Below, piece by piece: positions 30,924 to 44,168 of a stretch of 64,000 bases of DNA; positions within the stretch are counted from its first letter, which is position 1, and every line of letters begins with the position of its first letter. The stretch covers positions 1-64,000 of the forward strand of contig JABVXV010000074.1 of NCBI GenBank assembly GCA_013365325.1. Direction: 5' to 3'. The translations under genes were made by a program, and so were the position numbers. The notes under the pieces were generated by a model, which was given only the letters and a program-made list of their open reading frames with translations, did no database searches and had not been told where the DNA came from. This DNA comes from Dipetalonema caudispina (lineage: Eukaryota > Nematoda > Chromadorea > Rhabditida > Onchocercidae).

Positions 30924-33900
30924 ATGGCATCTCGAAGAGGTGTAATAATATTACTGCGTTCTTTGCGTCGCCGTCCATATCTGATGCCACCACTATGTAG
31001 TGTTACTTCTACGGCTCATCTTTGCCAAACAATTCGATCAACTAGTAAACCGATGGCTGAAAGTTTCGAATTTCAGGCAGAAACAAAGAATTTGTTAGAT
31101 ATCGTCGCGAAATCACTTTATTCGGATCAAGAGGTTAATTTTCTGCTACGGAGTGAGCGGTTTTTATCTATATTTTCCTTAAACAATTCAATCTTACTTT
31201 GTATTTCGGTCTGAATAGTTTTTTGAGATCAGTTCTATCTGATACATGTTAATTTTCAAGGTTTTTATCCGGGAATTGATATCAAATGCAAGCGATGCTT
31301 TGGAGAAGAGACGATGCAAACATCTGGAAACCAATAAAGACACGAATATTGCTTATGAAATCAAAATAACCACAGATGAAGATGCACGATTAATTATTTT
31401 CGAAGATAATGGGATTGGAATGAACAAGGAAGATTTGGTGAACTGTCTGGGGACTATAGCTAAATCAGGTATTTTTTTATGGTTCTTTGTTCCTTTCGGA
31501 CTGCTGTAGCCTATTTATCCCTAATGTTCCACTTTTTTTTGGTTGTTTATATTTCTTTACGAAGTTATCAGTACAAGAAATTTTTTAGTTCTTTGAAAGC
31601 GCATTAATGATCGTAGATATTGGAACGTTGATGATTTGATACTTAATGATAAATTCTGATTCTACTGGCAACTTACATACTTCCTACAAACAATTCTCTA
31701 TTTATGATAGGAATGATATAGCTTGAAAGACTACTGAGAAATCTTACTTTTTACTTCTTGGATATAAGATGAGAGGAACGATAAGGTATTATCACTGTAA
31801 CATGATATTCGCATAAGTTGAGCTTTCCAAAACACATTTCCTTTTATTAAATCTTAATGATGCTGTCTTTTGTTGAAGCTAATTTATATTGAATGAAACA
31901 ATCTCTGTCTTTCCGTTTCAATTTCACTGTATTTTTTCTGTTTAGGCTCAAAAAAATTCATGGAAGAACATTCTTCGCAAGACCATGTATCCACCGAAAG
32001 TATCATTGGGCAATTCGGTGTCGGTTTCTACTCGGCATTCATGGTTGCAGATAGTGTCGTTGTAAAAACGCGAAAAGAAGATAGCGATAAAGGTTATTTA
32101 TGGAAATGGAATGGGTATGTTTGGATAACATTTCAAATCATTTGTATTTTGCGTTGTTGCAGCATAACACGTAATACCTTGTAATTGCAAGGTATTCAAA
32201 ATTTTATTTTAGGATAACATAATATAGTTCGGTTTATCTTGCTATTCGTCTGTAGTATGAGGTTATTACTTGAATATTATGGAGTTTAAAAATAAGTAAA
32301 AGTAAATCTTCTAGAGGAGATGCATATTCAGTGGAAGAAATCGATTCGTTACCTGTAGGTTCACGTATTGAAGTGACACTTCGTCCGGGTAATGCAGTAG
32401 AATTTGCAAAAAAAGATAAGGTTGTGGAGGTGATCAACAAATATTCCTACTTTATCACTCTTCCAATCACGGTGAATGGAGAACGGGTGAATACCGTGGA
32501 CGCAATTTGGACAATGAATCCGAAAGAAGTGACTTCCGAAATGCACGAGACTTTCTTCCGACAACTCGCCAAGACGCATTCACCTCACCTAGTAAATGAT
32601 CGACCACAGTATACTATTCATTATAAGGTTACTCAAATTTATTCAATCTCACTTTATTTTTTATTAAATCTCATCCATAACATTTACCTGACTCACAAAC
32701 TTTTTTTTTGTAAGTGCTCATTTCATCAGTGTATTCACACGAAAACTACACCAGTACATTGGGCTCGTGTATGCATAACGTATTAAATTACAAATTGAAA
32801 TTGTCATATTGTTAGTTTTGAAATCAAAGTCCAAACGTACGTTTTGCAGGCAGATGCACCGATAAATGTCAGATCTTTGCTGTATGTTCCATCTCGCAAT
32901 GTATCGCAACTTGAATTTGCCAGTTCTGCCGATCAATACGGAGTATCTCTGTATGCACGAAGGGTCCTTATAAAGGTTTCTTTTTTGACTACCTATGGTT
33001 GACTAGCTGATTTCTTTGATTTTAAACTTGCAAGTAACAGTATCAGTGCTCTGCACTTGTGCTGTTCACGTATCAAATAAGTCAATATGAAAAGTCGGAA
33101 ATTTTCAGCAATTTTAAATATAAATAGTTCAAGTTATTTCACATGGAAAAAAGTAATGGGAAGCTCGCAGTCGAATGATCCCTTAATTCATATATTATAT
33201 GTTCTTCATTTCAGTCAAACGCCAAAGATATTTTACCGCGATATTTGCGTTTTCTAGTTGGTGTAGTCGATTCGGAAGATATCCCGTTGAATTTGAGTCG
33301 GGAAATGCTGCAGATGGATGCTGTTCTTGTGTAATATCTCTTTTTGTCGAAATTTCTAGCCTTTATGCATAATCCTCTTAAAAATATGAAGATCGCGAGA
33401 TTCGTATTCTCCCTTATCCATGTCTTGAAAATGATGCCGTTTGGCAGAAGTTAATACATAAAACCAAAATGCATAGTGTATACAAGGCATCCACAGGTGA
33501 ATTTATTAGTAATTCACATTTTTAATGTTAACTACGAGATAGGTGAATGCAGTTAAGCTGCGGGGATAATTCGAGTACACATTCCTTATTAACGTTCTTT
33601 GCTAGTTTCTTTCGGACAAGCGATGCTACTTTAGATAGCACTTGAAAAGGCATCTTGAAATCCATGTTGATTTTTGATTACAAACTGTTTAGGAAGTTGC
33701 GTCAGATTCTAACCGATAAAGTAGTGTCGTATTTTGTAAGCGAAATGAAGAAAGATCGAATAAAATACAAGGAATTCTACAATGGTTATTCTCTATATTT
33801 TAAAGAAGGTGTTTGTACCGAAAACGACCAAAACATTAAGGTTGGTTTAAATTCGTTCAAATTAAGACCTGTGCTATTCATCTCCATATTGCCCTTATTT

Positions 33901-36342
33901 CTGATTTTGTTTATTTTGAAAGTTATGCCTGGATATCACGTTTTGGGAAAAAACAGATAGTTTCTAAATTAGGTAATCCAAACGTTAGTTTTGCGTTTAA
34001 GCGGAATTCTTGCTTTTTTTGTGCAGTGTCATTTAATTTCACAAGAAAACTTTTGAAATTAAAGTACTTTGTACCAAATGTCCCAAGTTTTTAGGAAGCT
34101 TTAAGCTTTTCTTGAAAAAGTGGATAGGGTCCGTTATCGAAAAAGCCATCGCTGAAAAATGAAAAAGAAATCAAATTATATTAGCCCATCAAGTATTCAT
34201 TTTCTACTTTTCCGAGTGATTTGAATCAGTTAAATGCAGGCTTTTAGGAACAGATTGGTTCGCTGTTGTTGTTTGAATCATCAAGTCTTAAAGCAGGAAC
34301 TTTGACTAGCTTGGATGAATATGTGGACCGAATGCAAAAGGATCAAAATGAAATTTATTACTTATTTGCTCCAAGGTGAACTCTATCCACTTATGTTATC
34401 TGTGTTACAGTTTTTGAAATATGCAGAAAATTTGAAGATATGATTTATGCAAAAATTTCTGTGCAAGCGAGGTGTACTCCCAAGGATTTTTTATTCAAAT
34501 AAACTCAATGTCAAACTACATTTTTTTTAAATACTCAAGTTGAAAAAGGAGGAGAATGAGTTCATCCATAATTAGGTCGTTTCTTCTTTTTCCAGCCGTC
34601 AGCTTGCGGAACATTCCCCCTACTATGAAATGTTCAAATCCGCGAACAGAGAAGTTCTTTTTGCATATGATGCTGCCGATGAAGTTTGCCTACTGGCTAT
34701 GCAACAGTTCCGTATGAAATCAATCAAATCAGCGGAAAATTGGACTCGTATCGAAGCAGGTGGTGATTCTCAGGCTGCAAGTAAGTAATATAATTTTAAT
34801 TACATTCGAAGAGAGAATTTGAAAGACTGGGGTGTTTCCCTATTCATTCATGGTTCGTTTAATTATAGACGTCAGTGCTACGAGACTCCAAAATTGCTCC
34901 ACATTTCCCTTTATAAATTTCAAATTGGTAATAAAACTGCAATCTACCACCAAAACAAGTTCTCAAGTAAATCTGGGTTTTTTGTTTCAAAACCAAATTT
35001 TGTTGCAGCAATAACAATACGTGATGCTGATAAGAAAGATCTGCTCGACTGGTTGAAAACAACATTGGGAAACGTAAAAGTAAATGATATAAAGGTATCT
35101 TTAATGCAGATCTTCATTAACTTTATCAACGGAATAAATATGTAGTAGATCAAGTGGTTTTATTGCTATGATCATTTTTTGATGACTGATATTTGGCCGT
35201 CGCTGGTACTTTTCGTTACCAGAATAAATGCTAGACTTACTAGTCATATCGATGTGGTAAGAATATTACCTAGCTGTATAATAAAGCTTTTTATAATTTG
35301 GAGCGTCAAATAAGGACTAAATTAGTAGAAATTGAGAATGAAACTGAGTTTCATTTTTAAACATATAATGAATAGTGATAAAATCTTTACATTCTACTTA
35401 TCATTTCACTAAGTCTTGAGAGAAGGAAATTTTCTTCTTTGGTGCAAAGGAATTTTTATTCCTACATTGCAGAGCTCGAGTACAGCAAGCGAACATCCAT
35501 GTATGATCACAATTGGTGCTGAAATGGGTGCTGCTCGACACTTTCTTCGTGTTGGACAGGTGAAAGATATCGAGCATCTGGCTTTCTTGAAGCCAACTCT
35601 TCATATTAATTTAAATCATCCAATTATCAGTGCGCTAATCAAGCTGCACAAATCGGAACCGGCAATAGCTGGCCTTGTCGCTGAACAGGTATTAATATGT
35701 TTTTCGTTTCTGTTATGTTTGTAATATTTGATGTACTTTGAAATCTTCGAAACTGAGATATTTCAAAGACGCAAGAATGGTTTTAGACGGTGATAAATTG
35801 GTTTTGAATTTTGAAATTTATCAAGGATTATTCAGCTTGCTTGACTTGTTGTTACTGTATGTCACCCATCGCTACGAATGCAAAAAACTTTAAATCTCAT
35901 TGAAGTATATAATGAGATACTTCTTACGACGATCCGCTTATTGTTAACCGGGCGAAGAAGTTCCAAATTGTCAGTAAAGCTATCTCACAATTTCTCAAAG
36001 AAAAAAAGACTCTGTAACAAATGTTTCTTATTGAATTAGATGTTTCGTCCTGCGTAGTGTGCAATTTCGCTGCCAGACAGAAAAATAGATGCAATATTTT
36101 GGCATTCGTAATCTAAGTTCTTCTTGCATAACATTCATAGTCTGAAATTTTAAGTTCGTAAGGACGTTAAAGTTTCAGAATTCTGAAGAAGTAAAACAAA
36201 ATCATGCTTTTTCGGTTTTCAGATCTATGACAATGCCCTGATAACTTGCGGACTGATGAAAGATTCATCGGGAATGGTTGATCGGGTTAATCGACTGCTA
36301 AGTGAGCTTCTGAAGCCTAAGTCCTCAATACTCACGCCCTAA
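30924..36342 (+). CDS. TRAP1: TRAP1, mitochondrial HSP90-family chaperone
   Basis: Twelve in-frame exons: 30924-31133, 31261-31468, 31946-32114, 32315-32627, 32850-32975, 33215-33330, 33693-33840, 34248-34375, 34596-34780, 35009-35094, 35473-35688, 36223-36342. They encode about 674 residues. The start is rich in Arg and hydrophobics without acidic residues ([19 protein letters not shown]), as for a mitochondrial presequence. GHKL ATPase motifs follow: [13 protein letters not shown] near 74, DNGIGM near 119, [11 protein letters not shown] near 161. The middle domain has [20 protein letters not shown], carrying the catalytic-loop region, and the C-terminal dimerisation domain has [11 protein letters not shown]. 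There is no C-terminal MEEVD and no charged linker, so this is TRAP1 rather than cytosolic HSP90 or the ER form. It is an ATP-dependent folding chaperone of the mitochondrial matrix. The acceptor before 31261 reads TTTTCAAG. Derlin follows closely on the same strand. Confidence 0.95.
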
Positions 36343-36834
36343 TTTTTTTACTGTTATTGTTACTTGTTATTTCCATTTACATGAACCACCGGACAATACG
36401 CTGCATTGAATGACTGGACTACGTCTTTTTTTAACGTGAGATATTTCTAATTTTGGTTTTGCACAAATTTGAGAAGTCAAAATAAAAATGTGAATGACGA
36501 ATTTATCTTCAGAATATTCATAAAATTTTAGCCAAAATAGAATGTCTGTTGAAACGTGTGATGAAATTTGTTAAGTATTGTAGAAACAATCCCCGTACAG
36601 TTTTTCTTTGTGTTATTCATATTGATGTCATGTGTCACCTGTTAATTGAATAAAAATTACCGAAAATAGAAAAAAAACTTTGCGTATGTCCAGGGGATTG
36701 CAGATTCCAGAGGTATTCTTCTGCTACATTCTTCCTGGAGCATTGATCAGTTGTCTTTAATCTCGAGTAGTGGTTACGCTTTACTTCATTCATTCTTAGT
36801 CTAATCAACATTACCGACATAGACTGCTGGGAGG
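36343..36834 (+). other. Short TRAP1-Derlin spacer
   Basis: Only 492 bp lie between the TRAP1 stop and the Derlin ATG. AATAAA occurs near 36480 and again near 36649. An acceptor-like CATTCATTCTTAG ends at 36799. This spacing suits a nematode operon or tightly packed neighbours. Confidence 0.5.
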
Positions 36835-39440
36835 ATGCAGGCTTTACTGCAAGCGTACGAGGATATGCCTCCTGTAACGAGGATTTATACGACCGCCTGT
36901 GTTCTAACTACACTTGCAGTGGTAAGTATTTGAATTATTGATTGAAATTTTTTGTTAATTGAGCATTTTCTGATAAAAAATTTCCTTTACTCGTCTTAAA
37001 ATCAACTCGGATACCTCACTTCTGGTTATATTTATTTATAACAAAGTTTTTACATTTATTTCTTATCCTTAATCCTTTCTCACTTTATTTTAACATTCTT
37101 TATACTTTTGTTTTTCATTTCATGGCTTCCATTTGGTTTCAATTTGTTAATGTTGCATTCTCTGAGCGCACATCTCGCCTTTGACTTTGGGTACAAAAAA
37201 AGCCATGCTACAACGTTTAAATGGCTTAACATCCCTTACACCGTATGGCTCTAAAATTAGGAATGGGTTTTTATGTGATTTCATTGGATTAACTGGTATT
37301 TTAATGAATTGCAGTTTCTTTTATTACAGCAACTGGATTTTGTTACGCCATTTCATTTATATTTTAACTGGAAGTTAATTATTTATGATTACCAGGTAAG
37401 TTGGCTTTTTTGCTCTAACAAGATATGATTTACTGGCATCTGCGGGTTTTTCGAGTAATCTTTGTCATTTTGGGCATAGCTAAGTGGAGCGACTTTCGGT
37501 TATATTGAAGTGTATCCTATAAAATACTGACAAAATAGATCTGAAGAAATAATTCTTGATTAAAAGTTATTTGACATCATCATTGGGAAAAAGTATGAAT
37601 TCACTGACAGATCATCATTTGCCGTTGTATCTAATATCCACTTGATTAATACTTAAATTTCTGATTCTTGTTGCTTATAACTTCAAATAAATTCATTTCC
37701 AGTTCTGGCGACTGTTAACATCGTTTTGTTTCTTTGGTTCATTTGGGTTTAGTTTCTTGTTCAATATGATTTTTACGTATCGGTATTGCATGATGCTGGA
37801 GGAAGGTTCATTTCGTGGTCGACGTGCTGACTTCGCTTTTATGTTCATCTTTGGAGCAGTTTTTATGGTAATATAATTATACAGTGACATCTTTAAGCTT
37901 GGGTCATATTTTTGTTAGAATATGGAATAAGTTGACACTTTTAACGTCTTCCGAAACATTTGTGTTTTTTAAGTATAGGTGTTCATGTTTAAATATAGTA
38001 GCGAGGTAGTGATATTTTGTTCTTTCGATTGCAGATCATAAAGATTTACGTAGTTTTCTGAGTCTCACATTACGCATTTCGAGAAAATTTCCAACTAGTG
38101 GTAAAGCCCGAAATGATAAGTAGAGTTCCGCTTATTATTTATGATGGATGCTTAGTTCAAGTATCTTTAAAACATTACTTAGTAATCAAAAATATTGCAA
38201 GATATTCCTTACTTTATTTTGCAGAATTACCTGCTAAGAGTAAGTACGCTTGCTGTCTTTCTCCACTTAATAAATTTAGAAATTCGATTATTTTCTTGAT
38301 TTCACTTAATTTTCTCGAGAATCAACCAAATTATTGAAAGCAGTTTAAAGTAGTAAATTACTTGAGAAGTATGATTTCATGCAAGGCAGTATTGACTTGC
38401 TTTGATTCATGTACACAAATCCACTGCAGTTCTGAAGATTATTTTATTGGTAGGTTGGATGGGATCTCATTGGCATTTATATTATGAAAAGCAAGATATT
38501 TTGCAGGAAAATTATCGGGTTTTCTATCTCTATAAAAATATAACTGACAATATTTCAAGCCTTTACAGTAATAATCATTAATGATAAGTTTGAATCTACT
38601 TACTGTAGTTTATTATTGTTTTAGGTTGTTTGTGGTACTTTTGTACATATGGTATTTCTTGGGCAAGCATTTACCATTATGCTTGTCTATGTCTGGAGCA
38701 GACGGAATCCATATGTACGCATGAATTTTTTTGGTGTTCTCAGCTTTAATGCTCCCTACTTACCATGGGTACTGCTTTTATTCTCGCTGCTGCTCGGTAA
38801 CAATGCTATCGTTGATTTCATGGGTAAGTTAAAATCAGTTTGGTATATTTTATCTTTAACTTCAAAAATTCTTCAGGAAATTTCATTAATTTTTTCATTA
38901 ACTTTATGATTCTTAACAACTTGTGAGACCCTGACCTCGATCAGTTTTTTGGTCAATTTGGAATGTGAACTTAGTTGTTTCATAATTGATGGTGACGTTC
39001 AATTCTACTGAATGAATTGTTCACCATGCGTAATTTAGACTAATATTTTTAAGATAAGAGAATCGTTTTGGCACTTGTAATATACAACATTCAATAGACC
39101 CCTCCAGTCATTTTTTGGGACGGATCTTCGGGGTCTTGTACTCACTATGTTGGAGCTACTCGGTTAAATTAATTTGTGATAGGATTTGATATTTTAAATA
39201 TATTTTAATTTCATACTGATTTGATATTTTAATTCCAAAGCAATACTTTCAGGAATAGCATGTGGCCATTTCTATTTCTTCTTGGAAGATGTGTTTCCAT
39301 TGCAACAGAACGGTTTTCGTGTTCTGCAAACACCTCAGCTGTTAAAATGGTTACTAGATCCGGTTCCTGTTGAACCTGTTGATGTAGATGAACGACCTGG
39401 TGGTTTCAATTGGGGTGAACAGCCACCTAGACCTGATTAG
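36835..39440 (+). CDS. der-2: Derlin-2-type ER membrane protein (ERAD)
   Basis: Five exons: 36835-36921, 37330-37395, 37703-37867, 38625-38823, 39253-39440. They encode 234 residues, against 239 in human Derlin-2. The protein follows Derlin-2 end to end: [15 protein letters not shown] at the start, then the WR motif in QFWRLLTSF, the rhomboid-like segment [32 protein letters not shown], and the tail [14 protein letters not shown], which resembles the p97-binding SHP box. Derlins are catalytically dead rhomboid relatives that pass misfolded proteins out of the endoplasmic reticulum for degradation with Hrd1 and p97/CDC-48. No rhomboid Ser/His catalytic pair is seen. The gene is downstream of and close to TRAP1 and may share its transcription. 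Derlin-1-type orthology is less likely given the match to Derlin-2. Confidence 0.96.
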
Positions 39441-40913
39441 GCACATAATTTGTCCTGTTATTGTTACTCTATGTTCTAGTATTTATCTTGAGGGGGATTT
39501 GTAGGTGTTTAAAGACTTTTTTTGAAAAATCCATAGGTTTTTCCTATTTTCAACTACAAAAGTTGGCTGAAATGTTGAGTGATATTCTATTGTTTGTATT
39601 TTTCATGTCTTTTAAAAAGTCATTGCATTCTCTAGCTGTCTGCTTTGATTCACCTCCCTAATTGAACATATCAGTTGAATATGTATTGTTGATTGCCATT
39701 TTATGCCAAAACAGCAAACAAAGTGAAACGCTAACATGAAGTATCATTTAATTAATCCAAATCAAAGTTTTTATTAAGTTTATATATTTCTGGAATTATG
39801 GGAACAAGAACATATCCAGCTGTTTTTTTCCTTTTTTTTTTTTTTTTTTTGCTATTCTCTTTATCGCATTCTCACTGTGCTGTGATATGATCGTGAAACA
39901 TATATTCATTTGTTGGATATTTTCCCTTAAAGACACACATCCTCACACAGATGATATATAATAAGTTTTTTTAGACGGAGTGCATTATTTTTATGGTGAG
40001 TGAATATGCTGTACGATACATTTTAACTTATTTTGGTTGTAAATTGATAATTTCGTTTAAAATGTTTCATTACTATATAATATAGCTGGTGAAATGTCAC
40101 ACAAATAACCGTTAGCTTTTATGCTATCGTGTATAGTTGAAGTAAATGAATTCAATACATAAAATGCAAAGTTTTCAAATTTATAATAGATAATTGAAAC
40201 AAATGATACTTATTTCAAATTTTGAAATGTGAAATTTGATAAAGAAAAGGAGATATCTTTATAAAAGAACATTGCAGATAGTAATATTGATAAGTGAAAA
40301 GTGTAACAAAGTACAATAAATTACACAAAATATTGTTTACCAACTTCTATCCATCATTGTTGATAAAATGATTCATTTTATACTTCTTGAAATTTGTTCA
40401 TAGTAATACTTTTAATTTCGCATATTTTCAATCATTAAATAATACACTATCATACATCATTAATCGTCATTTTTTTTTTTTTTTACTATCATCATTCAAA
40501 TTATTTGTAATTGAAATATCAAATTAATCAATTCAATCATTACTATTACTAATTAGGGCATATTTTATGCCATTCTTGATAGGATTTAACGTAGTGTCGT
40601 ATGACGTATTACATTCTAATGTTCATGAATCGATTTAGTTAGTTATGTGATATGATTGATATATTTTACGATTAATATTGACACAGTGATAGTAGTATGA
40701 AATTGATAGTGCAGTTAAGAGTACATTTGAAATGATTATATTAATATTTAATGAATAACATAATGATTAACATTGTACTTATTTCATAGAAATAGGAATA
40801 CTGTGATATTTTTAATTCTGTAAAATTTTTTATCTAAAAAATTAGGCAAGATGAGTATTTCAGGTAATAAAAAATAATGAATGTTTTAATTTAAGCATTC
40901 ATTATCGAACGGT
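39441..40913. other. Intergenic region with a T19 tract
   Basis: AT-rich spacer between Derlin and the drebrin-like gene, with a 19-T run at 39832-39850. No exon is seen. Confidence 0.5.
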
Positions 40914-43900
40914 ATGACACTAAATGTGCTAACACATCAAAAGGATATTCTATCTGCTTATGATGTTGTACTAAAATCACCATGTTGTGATCATTGGTTT
41001 GTCTAATTTATTTCATTTGCTTATTTTTACATGTATTTAACTTCAGTGACTATTTTTTCTTTTCTATTTATATTTAAAATCTTGAAAGTTTATATTTGAA
41101 CTTAGAATTCATATAAAAATTTTTTAATTTAGGTCCAAATTTTTATAAACAAATGACGTATAATATGTTTCTTCATATATTGTATTACATCTTTTTAATT
41201 TTTCCACACATTAGCACATTCTTTTCAGTATAGCTCTTATGGACGGGGTCAACGTTATCAACATAACTTAAGTCGATGGATTGTTCTGGTATATATATTT
41301 GAAAGTATATAAAGTTTATGGAGAAAATGTTCGAAGACTTCCTTGTTTTAATGGAACTTTAGAAGTCACTTTTCAGGGTGATTCTGGAATATGAAAGCAA
41401 TTCGAATATAATTAAGGTGGCAGATACTGGAGGTACTGTTTACTACGACAAGCTTTAAGTAGTGATTAGCAATAATAATTGTCTGACGAATTGCTCTAAT
41501 GATCGTCTGAATGTGATTGGACAAGTTAGTTCTATGTAGTTGTATATACCAAATAAGAGATGGGAAGCAATGTCCGTTTCTGGAATTAATGCTTTAAACA
41601 GATGGCGGTATGGAAGAATTGTCGAAGAGCTTTGCTGCCGGAAGATTGCAGTATGGTATCGGAGCTGTCAAATGGGGTGCTTCAGCAAGTGCAAAAATCG
41701 TCCTCATTCAATGGGTAAGATTTATGTAACTTAACTTAACCTCTTGAATGCTTCATCCATGATTTCTGCATTTAAAAAAAAACTTCCCAATTTAGAATGT
41801 TGCAGTTTTACTCCCATATTATTTAGCAAATCTGTGTCGAATAAGTTCACAGTTTTCAGTATTCTTAATTTTCCAAATACTTTTAACAATTTTTGATTTT
41901 TCAATAACTTGCAGCATTTAAATTTATGACATAAGCATATTGCAGCAGGGTGAAGGTGTCCCATCATCTCGTTTGGTTACAACAGCTAATCATGGCACCG
42001 AATTAAAACGATTTTTGCGCGGCGTACATGTGGTATGTTTCAAAGAAAAAGTGGAGAGAGAGTTTGTTGCTCTTTTGTCGTAGTTTTAGTATGTATTATT
42101 CTTTATTGTGCTCCTTATGAATATAGCTGTAAAATGCCTGTTAACTACTTTTTGGATTATATATCAAAGTTTTTACCACAATTAAAGTGATGTTTAAAAT
42201 AAATCAACATGCAGAACAATTAATTCGATCGATTCTGTGAACATTCTAATTATGTCCTTCATGAATCGCATTGTTTGAGAATGTTTCAGATTCTAATTGC
42301 TCGAAGCGAGGAAGATGTTGACATGGAAAGCATATTGCGTGTAGTTAGCAGATTGCCAGGTGTGAGTGAAACTGTGCCAACTTTGACTGAAATTTCGGAT
42401 TTTATACACCCAAAGGCAGTTGGGACTATCTATCAACCGGTGAAACCAAAAAAGTTCGTCCAAATGTTTCCTGCAGATCATCTTTTCTTTTAAAATATAT
42501 AACATTTTGACACGAAGGTTGTCTGCGAAAAAATACATCCACTATTACTACTCTAATAGGCACGCAAAATTCCTATTTCTGTTTAGTTGGATGGTACTGA
42601 ATGGCAAACTAGATTGATCGTCGGTTTCTTAAAAGAAGTTTATAATGTCACCTATTGTTTTGATCATAAGTTACTCCGTTTATATTTCATCGAATAACTT
42701 GCTACAGTGCCTTTTAATTTCATCCGTAGCCCCTGATATTGTTTTAGTGTCTTAATATTATTTCATATAGTTTTGCAAGTGCGTATGGAGATTCGTAATA
42801 TCTTTACCTTTGCAGTGAAGTCGATGTAAGTAGCCGAGAAATTTTCTGGAAAGAAGTAAGGGCACAGGAAAATGATCGAATCGCTGAAGAAAGAAGGCGA
42901 GAAAAGGAAAAGAATGAAATAGCTCTTCGTGAGAGAAATGAACTTAGTGAAAGGATACATGCCCAGCTGTGTTCGGAAGAAGGAACTAAAAAAACCAATG
43001 TGCCTTCAAGCTCAACAATGTGTTAGTTCAGTTTAGTAAAGTTGCAAGTTTATACTAAAATTTTTCAGTAGTTTAGATGCAAAAAAAATATGTGAAGATT
43101 ATCTGAAAAGTATTTGAAGGTTTCAATTATGATAATGAAGAGTTTTTATTTACGAACTGTTGAAATTTCGTCAGTCGCCGTCACTTAATTCACTTATAAA
43201 TTACAGATTAAAGTGTTAAGGGCTGTTGCACACTTCAGTGCAGTAGGTTAGGTGAGGAAAATTCTAAATTACGCTTGATCCCATGCTTATAATGAGAAGT
43301 AAAATTTTCAGCACTCATTTAAAAAAGTGAAATTATTTTGAAATTTATTATTTGATTTGAAAATTATGTGTTTCAGATGGAAAAGACAATATTCGAGCAA
43401 ATAATTTAGTGCAGGATAAAGAGGCCTTGTTCGAGAAAGTGTCCGACGAACCACAACAGTGTATCACAGAACACCATAAAAAATTACAGTTGGTTACAGA
43501 GCAAACAGCAAAAAAAGCTTTAGGATGCACTGATGAAGGCAGTTTTGGTATTGTCCAAAAGAATATTCTGAAGAACAAATCGCAGGAAAAAAGAAATCAG
43601 CAGGAAGTTGGAATAAGCAATTCTGTTATTTGTCAGACAAATAGAAATTCCACCCAGCAAGATACTTTTAAAAAAGCTGAAAGCGAAGTAACTCGAATAA
43701 TAGAAGATGCAAAGCCGTCAGATGGAATTCGTGTTATAGCTCTGTGGGACTATCAGGCTGGTATGTTGGCATTTTATTTTAGATTTTTTGGAAAATACTG
43801 ACAAAAAAGGCTTGATTAATACAAATGGATGATATAAAAATAAAAACTTCATCGTTGGATTCATCACGATGCAAGTTTTTATTTGTTGAAATACGTGTTG

Positions 43901-44168
43901 CATTGTATATTCTTTTTCAGCTTTGCATTCGGAAAACATTGTGATTTATTGATTGAGTTTCATAACCTATAAACTCATGAAGTTGGAATTTAAATGAATA
44001 AAAATTTATAAACCAATTCTTTGGTTTTTAGCTGACGAAACTGAAATTTCATTCAATCCGGATGATGTTATTACGGAAGTGGATCAAATTGATGAAGGTT
44101 GGTGGAGAGGTCGAGCCCCGGATGGTCGCTATGGGCTATTTCCCGCTAATTACGTTAGTTTGTTATGA
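40914..44168 (+). CDS. dbn-1: Drebrin-like actin-binding protein (DBNL/Abp1 family, ADF-H plus SH3)
   Basis: Eight exons: 40914-40996, 41377-41432, 41602-41714, 41946-42032, 42290-42453, 42816-43021, 43377-43760, 44032-44168. They encode 409 residues. Residues 1 to about 135 form an ADF-homology domain: [10 protein letters not shown], then [38 protein letters not shown] and [12 protein letters not shown], in the same order as human DBNL. A charged helical stretch follows (about 160-225, with [17 protein letters not shown]), then a low-complexity linker. The C-terminal SH3 domain (about 354-409) has [20 protein letters not shown] and FPANYVSLL, including the ligand-binding aromatic and Pro residues. 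The family links cortical actin to endocytosis and membrane trafficking. The first exon was found by homology: 27 codons ending in a split Trp codon that the next exon completes. Some conserved residues of the ALYDY motif are changed (ALWDY). Confidence 0.93.

Noticed and set aside
41232..41290. Possible drebrin-like first exon with a reading [17 protein letters not shown]
   Set aside because: The frame does not fit the next exon. The exon at 40914-40996 has an ATG, a split Trp codon and homology to the ADF-H start, and joins cleanly to 41377.
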